64,000 nt of DNA from Clarkia xantiana subsp. parviflora (Eukaryota > Streptophyta > Magnoliopsida > Myrtales > Onagraceae): positions 2,108,001-2,172,000 of the forward strand of contig JAPTYO010000017.1 in assembly GCA_036873135.1 (NCBI GenBank). Direction: 5' to 3'. Made by a program: the position numbers and the translations under genes. The notes beneath the pieces are model-generated. The model was given only the letters and a program-made list of their open reading frames with translations. It ran no database searches and was not told the origin of the DNA. Within the stretch, counting starts at the first letter, position 1; the number at the start of each line of letters is the position of its first letter. Below are positions 55,457 through 64,000 of this stretch, piece by piece.

Positions 55457-57212
55457 ATGGCTGGTGGTGGCAAGAAGAAGCAAGTCCAGGCCGGCAGTTC
55501 TCGCCCTGCTGGAACTGTGAATTCCCCGTTGCTGGAACATGCTGCTGAACATGGTGAGCACCCTGTTGTTTCTCAGACAGGGGGGCATGGTGAAGATTAT
55601 GAGGTCTCTGTCCGAGACACGTTGGTGAACAGGAAAAATATCCCGCGAAGGGAGGTGGATGCTCCTCCAAATCCGGTGGTGCACAGAGAAGAAATCCCGC
55701 GGAGGGAGGTAGGTGCTTCCTCAAACTCGGAGTTGGCTAAGACAGTAGCAGATGCTATGCCTATGTTCTTGGCGGCCATGGAGTCTCTGCTGGACAAAAG
55801 AGAGGCTGCCAGGAGGACAGAGGAGTTGCCTTCTCGGGAAGAGTTGCCTCCACCTCCTCCAAGGGAGGTTCATGAAGAACAGGAGGCCCAGGAGGTTCAA
55901 CCCAGGAATACGGGTAAGGAACCCGCGCACTCGGAGAAGTTCGTGGTTGATGGTCCTGGACCGGTGCAACACAGGACCATTCCCCTGAATGGCCCCATCA
56001 CCCCCGACCAGGTGGTGAAAATCGTCAACATATGCATGGGCGATCAGAAGCATATGACATCGGAGCTGAGGGATCGATCCACTCATCCTTTTGTTCCACG
56101 GCTGCTGGATACTGTCGCCCAGCCAGGGCTAGGCATCCCAACCATCAAGGAGTATGACGGTGAAGGAGACCCGGTCCGCCATGTTCAGAGGCATGTCCAG
56201 GCCTGTATGGGTATGACCTCGTGTGTTCATTGTTCCCAATCACCTTGGGAGAAAGGGCCATGACATGGTTTTTCAGCCTACCGCCGGGAAGCATTACGTG
56301 CTGGGCCGATATGCACGACCGCTTCATCAAGCAGTACCAAGGTCGTAGGCGTCTCTTGAAGAGTGTGAGGTCTTTGACCCAGGTGGTGCAGAGATCTGAT
56401 GAATCGTTGGCATACTACTACCAACGGTTCACTTCCAGTGCCGCGGAGATCGATGAGGAGATATCGGAGGGAGAGACTATCCACACATTCCTTCAAAACC
56501 TGACTGCTCCGTATGGCTCCGATCTGATGCACAGTGTAGCCGCGAAGGCTGTGTGGAGCATGGAGGCCTTGCAAGCGAGGGTGAAGCAGCAAATCGACGT
56601 GCAGGAGTCAAAGATTGCTGCCGGAGAGCTTGATCCTCCGAAGTCAGGAAGAGGAAATCCATCGTCCAAGCTGTCGGATGATCGCAAAGGGAGCGATAAA
56701 TCGGAGGGAAGTAGGAGTCGTGGTCGCCCCGAGAGAAGGGAGGACCAGCGTCCTCCGAGGAAGGATAACCGCGAGGGTCGTAACGTTCCCCTCAACAGTT
56801 CGATGACCTCCATGCTAGCTGTGATGGATCGGTAGGGTCTCGCCCGATACCCCCCGAGGAAGGAAGGTGAGTTATTAGGAGGTCGCTCTGATCGTTACTG
56901 TCGGTACCATCGAGCCAATGGTCACGACACAGATAACTGTCGGGAGCTGAAGAAGGAGATAGAGAAGCTGATCCAGTAGGGGAAGCTTAAGGAGTTCGTC
57001 GGAAGGGGAAGGTGTCGATCCCGTTCCAAAACTCGGTCACGGTCTCGTTCCAAGTCCCGCGACCGGTCCCCAAAGAAGAAGAAGGTAGAGCCGGAATCCT
57101 CTGCTGCCCGTAAGGAGAGGCGGGGAACCATTAACGTCATTCATGGAGGAATGGCGGCGGAGGTGATACCTCCGCATCTCGGGAGAATTATGCTTCCCGC
57201 ATCTCTGCTGCT
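55457..57212 (+). pseudogene. Element D gag
   Basis: Start at ATG 55,457 (MAGGGKKKQ); the C start codon is ATA here. The capsid region is interrupted near 56,213 by a deletion of about 16 bp relative to C that shifts frame. LGERAMTWFFSLPPG follows at about 56,250. Stops TAG 56,833-56,835 (Gln in C) and TAG 56,977-56,979 (Lys in C). Knuckle [14 protein letters not shown] at about 56,900-56,942. RS-rich stretch at about 57,010-57,065 followed by KKKK. Another frameshift near 57,160 precedes protease. Confidence 0.85.
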
Positions 57213-59390
57213 GTGGTGTTAGGAAAGAGGTCCCGGTCGTGGACTGTAAAGGAAGAAATGGTGGTTTCTTTCTCAGCGGAGGATTTGATAGGCGTGGAGA
57301 GCCCCCACGACGACGCCTTGTTCGTGACCCTGGACGTAGATGGATTCGAGATGAAGCGGATCCTGATAGACGGAGGGAGCTCCTCCGACATTCTTTTCAT
57401 GGACGCCTTAGAAGCCATGGGAAAGACGAAGAAGGACCTGACACAGGTGAACTTCCCGATGGTGGGATTCTCTGGTTCTACTTCCTATCCATTGGGGATG
57501 ATTACCTTACCGGTGGAGTTCGGTAGTGGCTGGAAGATGGAAAGGCGGAACGTGGATTTCGTCGTGGTAGAGTCTGCGGGGACGTATAACGCTATCATCG
57601 GGAGGACCACCATCAACCCTCTCATGGTAGTCGCCTCGACCGTCCACCAAAAGATGAAGTTCCCGACTGATAATGGGGTCGGAGAGGTCAAGGGTGACCA
57701 GGTGGCGTCAAGAAGGTGTTATGTTAACGCCACCCGAAGGAGAAGGAGGGAAGCCATGGCTGTCCTGCAGACTGATGCCGATCCTCGAGAGGAGTTTGGG
57801 CGTCCCGCCCCCATGGAGGATCTGAAAGAGGTCGGGATTGACGGACCTCAAAGGAAGGTGAAGATCGGGTCTGCTTTGTCGGAGAAAAGAGCCCGAGAAT
57901 TGATCGAGCTCCTGAAGGAGTTTAAGGAGCTGTTTGCCTGGTCCCCGAGCGATATGCCAGGAATCAGCCCCGACGTGATAGTGCACGAGCTGAAGATTGA
58001 TCCCGCGATCAAGCCTATCGCGTAGAGGAGGCGTCCGATAGGCGCGGATAAGAGGATCGCGATCCAGCAGGAGGTGGGCAGGTTGCTCGACGCTGGATTC
58101 ATCAAGGAGCTCCGATTCCAGACTTGGGTTGCGAACCCGGTCCTAGTGAGGAAGAGTAATGGGAAGTGGCGGATGTGTGTCGATTTCCGCGACTTGAACA
58201 AAGCTTGCCCGAAGGATTGTTATCCGCTCCCATGGATTGACCAGTTGGCGGATGCCACATCGAGACATGAGCTGCCGAGCTTCATGGATGCTTATTCTGG
58301 TTACAACTAGATCAAGATGGCGAAGGAGGATGCCCCCCATACAGCCTTCTATGCTGATAGTGACGTCTATCACTACGACGTTATGCCCTTCGGGTTGATC
58401 AATGCTGGAGCAACTTACCAGAGGATGGTGAAAAAGTTGTTCGGGGACATGCTGGGAAAGACCATGGAGGCTTATGTGGATGACATGCTGGTGAAGTCCC
58501 GACAGGCAGGAGACCATGTCCGCAACTTGGCGGCGGCGTTTGAGCGGATGAAGTTTCATCAAGTTCGTTTGAACCCGGACAAGTGCGCTTTCGGAGTGAA
58601 CTCGGGGAAATTCCTGGGATTTATGGTGTGCCAAAGAGGAATCGAGGTGAATCCTGAAAAGCTGAGAGCAATCGAGGAGATGCAGTCTCCGAAAACCCAT
58701 CGGGAGGTCTAGGTGCTGAATGGACGATTGGCCGCGATGAATCGTTTCCTATCCAAGGCGAGTGACCGAGCCATGCCATTTTTTGATGTGCTAAGGGCCC
58801 ACAAGAAGTTTGAATGGTCCGACAAGTGCGAGGAGGCATTCCAGGCACTCAAGCAACACCTCCGTACCCTCCCGCCGTTGGCGAAACCGGTTCCAGGCGA
58901 GCCACTTTATCTCTATTTGGCTGTCTCTGAAGTTGCTGTTAGTTCTGTTTTAATAAGGATTGTCAAGGGCAACCAAGTTCCTGTTTATTATGTAAGCAAG
59001 GCGTTTGCCATATCTGAAATGAATTATCCCGCTATTGAGAAGTATCTCTTTGCGTTGATTGTTGCTGCTCGAAAGCTACGGCCTTACTTCCATGCCCACG
59101 AAGTTACGGTGTTAACTAATCAGCCCTTGAAGCACTTTTTGAACCGACCGGAGGCGTCAGGGAGATTGGTGAAATGGGCCATCGAGCTTACGGAGTTCCG
59201 TATCCACTTTGCTCCGAGGACAGCTATTAAGGGCCAGGCATTGGCAGATTTTATAGCAGAGTCTACAGCACCCGATCTGGAAGAAGCAGGTCCTGTAGAG
59301 GGGGCAACCATGGAGGTCCTGATAGCAGAACAACCAGAACAGCCAAATGAGGAGAACACCTGGGAGATGTACACTGATGGTTCATCAAGT
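57213..59390 (+). pseudogene. Element D protease, RT and RNase H
   Basis: Protease ILIDGGSSSDI at about 57,360-57,395. The linker KMKFPTDNGVGEVKGDQVA near 57,652 is the block also found in element A. RT: MCVDFRDLNKACPKDCYPL near 58,171, YVDD at 58,473-58,484. RNase H near 58,900-59,240. Stops TAG at 58,023-58,025, 58,308-58,310 and 58,710-58,712 all replace Gln; C has CAG or CAA there. Frame is otherwise continuous. Confidence 0.9.
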
Positions 59391-61074
59391 GTAGAAGGAT
59401 CGGGGGCAGGATTTGTATTGATACCGCCCGATGGAGGCGAGCCCCTGCGATATGCCTTGGCCTTGACGTTTAGGGCCACCAACAATGAAGCTGAGTATGA
59501 GGCTCTCATCACGGGCCTTAAAATCGCCAAAGGAACGGGAGTCGATCATTTAAAAGTGAAGTGTGATGCTAGCTTGATCGTGAATCAAGTCCAAGGGAAC
59601 TATGAAGCCAAGAGCCCGACAATGAGGAAGTATTTGCACGAGGTGCAGACTTTGAAAGGAAGCTTCAAAAGCTTCAACATTGAGGCCATCCCGAGGGAAG
59701 AAAATGCGGAGGCAGACGCCTTAAGCAAGTTTGCCCTGGGAGTGGTCCCCGAGGAGAATCGGAAGGTACACTTTCTGGAGAGAGTAATTATCTCAACCAT
59801 CGATCCGTCGGAGGTTTGCGCTATTGAGGCAGGATCGGAGGAAGAAGAGAGACCCACCTGGATGACCCCGATAGTCACATACCTGACTACGGGGGCACTC
59901 CCCGATGATGAAGTGGCAATTGTTAGGTTGCGTCGAATCGTGAGCAACTACGTGATGGTGGACAACCAGTTATACAAGAGGGGGCATGTAAAGCCTTTTC
60001 TGAAATGTGTGGCGGAGCCTGATACGAATCGGATCTTGAGAGAGTTGCACGAAGGAGTCGCGGCCTGTCATGAAGGGGCCCGATCCATTGTGAGGAAAGC
60101 GTTGAATCTAGGCTATTATTGGCCTTCGATGAACAAGGAAGCGACAGCGATGGTCCAATCCTGTGATGCGTGTCAGAGGAACGCTCCGAATATCGTGGCT
60201 CCTGCAGCGGACTTGATGTCCATCAGAAGTGCTTGGCCCTTCGCGCAGTGGGTCATTGACTTGGTGGGACCTCTTCCACAGGCGAAAGGACAGTGCAAGT
60301 ATTTACTCGTAGCCATCGATTACTTTTCGAAGTGGATAGAGGCTAAGGCGTTGGCCAAGACGACGGGGCAACAAATCCTCAAGTTTCTCTAAACTCAGAT
60401 CATATCCCGGTATGGGGTTCCTCGAGTGCTGATTAGCGATAATGGCCCTCCATTTAATGGGGCTCAGTGTAAGGAGTACCTGGAGGAATTGAACATTGAG
60501 CATCGGACAGCTTCCGTCCACCATGCTCAGACTCGAATCAGCCAACAAGATCGTGATGGATGGCTTGAAGAAGAGAGTCTACGCCTTGCAAGGTCATTGG
60601 CTAGATGAGCTTGAAAATGTGCTGTGGGCTGTTAGAACAACACCCAAGCAGTCGACTGGGGAGACTCCGTTTGGCCTTGTTTATGGCACAGAGGCAGTTG
60701 CTCCCGTGGAGATAGCGGTGGCGTCCCATCGTAGGAGGTATTATGAGCCTCTAACAAACGAGGAAATGAGACGTCTGGACTTAGACTTGCTCGAAGAGAA
60801 AAGGTGGAAGGCTGATGAAGTTCAGGCTCGGATGCGTCTGGCAACAGCCCGGTATTATAACCGGCGTGTCAAGTCCCGACAATTCTTCGTTGGAGAACTT
60901 GTCTGGCGGAGGAACGAGTTCGTTCATCAAGATCGGATCAACAAGCTATCACCGAAATGGGAGGGACCTTACAAGATTGTAGGGATGCCAGCCCCGAATG
61001 CGTACAAGCTAGAAGACCTTGATGGTAAGACGTTGAAACATTCCTTCAGTGGCGCACACTTGAAGAAGTATTAA
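59391..61074 (+). pseudogene. Element D second RNase H and integrase
   Basis: The second RNase H is intact here (MYTDGSSSVEGSGAGFVLI, NNEAEYEALITGL). Integrase: ACHEGARSI and CDACQRNAP zinc domain (60,060-60,190), VIDLVGPL (60,254), SDNGPPF (60,435). TAA at 60,390-60,392 replaces Gln. An 11-bp loss near 60,531 removes NGQV just before the catalytic Glu (ESANK) and shifts frame. The C-terminal part is open to 61,074 with KWEGPYKIVG. D keeps the segment around 60,700 that is missing in C. Confidence 0.9.
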
Positions 61075-61189
61075 GTTTGATATTAAGTCGCCGCGAATGG
61101 CGCAAGTTACCTATCGATCCGATGTAAGCAAAGCTTTGAGTTATTAATGAATAAAAGAAGTTGCTTCCGATCAAATTGCGTTTAGATTT

Positions 61190-61860
61190 ATTCTAACTGT
61201 TAGTAAGACGTCCTGAAAGAACGCGATAAAAGCCTTCTGAGGTACGAGTAAGACGTCCTGAAGGACGCGATAAAAGCCTTCCGAGGTACGAGAAAGACGT
61301 CCTGAAGGACGCGATAAAAGCCTTCCGAGGTACGATTAAAAGCCTTACGAGGTACGAGTAAGTCGCCTTTATGGCGTGATAAAAAGCCTTTCGAGGTACG
61401 GACAAAAGCCCTACGGGGTATGAGTAAGTCGTCTTTATGATGCAACCAAAAGCCTAGGTATGAAAAAGCCCTAACGGGTCCGCATAAGTAGTCTATATGA
61501 TGCAGAAAAAAGCCTTAAAGGGTTTGATTAAGTCGTCTGAAATGACGCGATAAAAGCCCTAAGGGGTACGATTAAGTCGTCTAGAATGGCGTGATAAAAG
61601 CCTGAAAGGGTGCGAAAAAATCATCTTAAGTGATGTGTGAAATTGCCTTGAATGGCAGGGATGAGAAACCTTAAGTGGTAAAGTCCCGAGGAAAATGTCA
61701 TGAAGGACATACGAAGTTACGTTAAATAATATGGACGAGAAACCTTAAGTGGTGAAGTCCCGAGTAAAGCATCGGAAGGATGTATGAAGTCATCTTGAGT
61801 GATGCATCAGAACGTTCTAAGTAACGAATCTAAAGTCGCTTTAAATAGTGCAATGATTAT
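61190..61860 (+). repeat. Tandem-repeat region of element D
   Basis: 44-45 bp units at about 61,203, 61,248 and 61,292 (core AAGACGTCCTGAAGGACGCG then AAAGCCTTCCGAGGTACG), followed by many irregular shorter variants such as AAGTCGTCTGAAATGACGCG. Same place as the C array with only a loose family likeness. Confidence 0.82.
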
Positions 61861-61976
61861 CGAGACCAAAAAAGATGAAAGGAATTTCTTATAAAGGCTC
61901 AAAGGCCTAAAGGTTCCGATACAAAAGATAAGGAGGATACAAGGAGGAAAATTACAAGGACTTAAAGAATAGAGCA

Positions 61977-64000
61977 TTAAGCTTGGTCCTTGTTGGAAGT
62001 TGGGTCCTCAGCAGCTTCGGAGGGAGCAGGAATCGAGGGGGCCTGGGCAGAAGGCTCTGCAGTCCGCGGAGTCGGGTCCGCGGCACCTGAAGGGGGATCG
62101 GCTTCATCACTCTCCACGGGGAGGCTGAAGTACTTCTCCGCGATAGGGGCTAGGGTCTCGGACTTCTTGAAGTCGATGGAATCCTCGTATGCCGTGTAGA
62201 GCTCTTCGACGGCATTGAACATAATGTTCTCCACCTCGGTTTTGCAGAACCCCACGGCATCTGCCTGGAAATCATCGGAGTTCCGATACTCCTCGCGACC
62301 CTCTTGGTGACCCTCCTCGCGGCTTTGAGCCTTCGCCTCAGCCAGCTTGGCAAGAAACTCAGCCTTCTCGGCCTCGAGCTTCGCCTTAGCTTCCTCAAGT
62401 CCCGCCTTGGCTTCCGCGAGAACGTTCTTTTCGTGGACGAGCTGCCTCTTCTCCGCCTCGTGCCGCTGCTGTTCCTCCTGGAGCATCCTCCGCTCCCGAC
62501 GCAGCACGACCTCATGATCCTGGACCTGCTTGTGCAGGCCCAGAGCCTTCTCGCCGAGGAGGGCCTGCTCCTTGGCTATCTTGTTCCGTGCTGCTACAGC
62601 CTCGTCGAGGTCCCCTTGGAGCTTGGCCAACGCGTCGGGGTCCGACTTGGCTTGTGCCTCCTCCAAAGAACCCTTCAGAGCCAGGATGAAGCCAAAGCAG
62701 CGCTGCTGGTCCGCGGTTTCCTAAGACGAAAGGGAAAAAGGATTAAAATCCGATAATCGAAGGCAAGAACAATGAAGGGAAGAATAAAAGCGAGAGTAAA
62801 GTCTTACCTCCATCCGACGGATAGCCATGTTGCGGAGCTCTTCCTCGATGTCCTCCCGCGCCAAGGAGATTGGACGCCTCAAGGCTGGTGGAATTGACCC
62901 TGCCAGCAGATGCAGGGACAATTCAGGCTGAAGGTCTCCCCGATGGAGTGAAACCCCCTGGAGAGACTCGATCGGGTTCCAGGGAACCGTCTCCTGGTCG
63001 GGGGTGAAAACCTTGTAAAGATTCTCATCCACGGGGAGAGGAGGGATGACCCTGGAAGCCTCAGTCGAAGGAGCCACCTCGGTCGGAGGCTCGGGAGTCG
63101 GAGAGTGGAACTCCGGAGGAGGACTCCGGGACACGTCCTCCACTGTTGGCCTCAGGATGCTTCGACCTGGCCTTTGGCGGGGAAGCAGGCCGCCTTCATT
63201 TGGCTCCTCGGAGGAGGGGGAGCCTCCAAGTTGGTCACCTGACGGAACTGAGATTCCGTCGGGGCATCCTCCATCATCGGCTCCTGTGGAGTCGCGGCCC
63301 TTGCTGGAGTAGCAGCCTTCCTCAGAGTGAGAGCCTCCGATGGACCTGCGGTTGCGGGACGAATGAAATCAGGCAGAGTATTATGGGGGCGCCAGATGAT
63401 TTGGCGCGCGAGATGTTGGTCCTTTCCAAAGAAGTTGTAGTATCCCGCCTTGAGGACGCGGGGGGTTTCTCCTCGAAGTATATACTTAATTTCTCGGACC
63501 CGCGACTCCCGATCAGCGGGATAAACTCCTTGGGAACCAACCTCCTATATTTCTTAATAGCGAGGCGAACGCGCTTACCTTCCTCAGCAGTGGTGACACC
63601 GAAGTCTTGGTCTATTTCCTCCCTTCTGGCCCGCTTGGCCGTCCCGATCTGCTCTTCAGTCGGAGGAGCAGCAGAAGAGGAAGCTCCCTTCTTCAAAGAC
63701 TTTCGCTTCCGCTTGGAGCCACCCTGGACGACATCGGTCTCCCCCTGCTTCAACACGAGATGGGTCAGCAGAGATGCCTTCTTGGCTGCAAAACTGAAAA
63801 TACAAAGTGGTTAGAAGTGTTACCCAGACAACCAAATTCTTGGAAGGGGAATCGAGGAGCTGGACTCCGATCTGGATCAAATCCCCCTCCACGAGCTTGT
63901 TGGCGTCGAGGGGATTCCCCCCCAACGGTAAAGCTGGACCAGCTGGAGAGTGTTGAAGTCATCCTCGGTGTAGACTTTGAGTTTGGGGGCAGGGTCCGCC
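61977..64000 (-). pseudogene. Element D antisense gene, 5' end outside the window
   Basis: Last exon 61,977-62,720 is fully open and ends SNKDQA-stop; it encodes a long Glu, Lys and Ala-rich coiled coil, then an FNAVEELY-type segment shared with C (FNAVEELH) and an acidic Pro/Ala tail. Intron 62,721-62,807 (87 nt, GTAAGA...GTCTTAG) joins IRRME to ETADQQRC. The preceding exon carries LLAGSIPPALRRPISL, and further up LRGETPRVLKAGYY, EEGKRVRLAIKKYRRLVP and basic KRKRK patches. Frameshifts near 63,170 and 63,525 break it. A 38-nt GT-AG gap at 63,786-63,823 matches the 36-nt gap in C. Upstream YTEDDFNTLQLVQLYRWGG continues to the edge. Confidence 0.65.
62721..62807 (-). other. Conserved intron of the antisense gene in D
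   Basis: 87 nt, GTAAGACT...TTCGTCTTAG, with a T-rich 3' half. Same exon position as the 76-nt intron at 29,235-29,310 in C. Confidence 0.65.

Larger units (their letters stand above)
54664..64000 (+). mobile_element. Element D: Tat-type gypsy retrotransposon, right end outside the window
   Basis: 5' LTR 54,664-55,402, primer site 55,404, gag-pol, tandem-repeat region and antisense gene up to the window edge. Same layout as C and closely related in coding sequence. At least seven stops and several indels. The LTR starts TTATGGG where C has TGATGGG, probably a mutated TG. The 3' LTR and target duplication are not in the window. Confidence 0.9.

Overview
This is a plant nuclear window, probably from a eudicot with a repeat-rich genome. 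It contains plant Ty1-copia and Ty3-gypsy (Tat-type) LTR retrotransposons, a Mutator-like foldback element, and one host gene whose introns follow plant GT-AG rules. There is no bacterial, organellar, rRNA or tRNA gene signal. Species cannot be told from the sequence.

Layout. 1-2,684: AT-rich repeats and a GC-rich island. 2,685-8,363: nearly intact copia element with unusual TA...TA termini and TSD TTGTT. 8,768-10,140: 3' remnant of a second copia element. 10,190-15,798 (minus, element A) and 36,666-42,547 (plus, element B): an inverted pair of non-autonomous gypsy derivatives carrying gag-like genes but no reverse transcriptase. 16,016-18,080: minus-strand copia LTR and gag remnants. 19,238-36,660: minus-strand gypsy element E, split at 21,564 by element C. 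Element C (21,565-32,519) is a complete 10.95-kb Tat-type element with 715-bp LTRs and TSD GGCGA. 42,548-44,060: unassigned sequence with two perfect-period minisatellites. 44,064-44,380: copia RNase H remnant. 44,551-52,232 (minus): host LEA_2-type gene with three exons and a 6.6-kb second intron holding a small old copia element (47,458-49,183) and foldback fragments. 53,585-54,447: Mutator-like foldback element with a 9-bp TSD. 54,664-64,000: element D, a relative of C that runs off the window.

The only likely functional cellular gene is the LEA_2-type membrane protein gene. All retrotransposon polyproteins carry stops and frameshifts, most stops being explicable as CAG to TAG or CGA to TGA changes. 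Two points deserve most attention. First, C and D carry, on the strand opposite gag-pol and just inside the 3' LTR, a multi-exon antisense gene; in C it has its own TATA box, and one intron is conserved in both. Second, the LTRs of A, B, C, D and E share a nested stem-loop about 90-135 nt downstream of the TATA box; its inner stem has changed sequence while keeping base pairing, which suggests a conserved RNA structure.

All coordinates and identities were counted by eye; no alignment, folding or database search was run.
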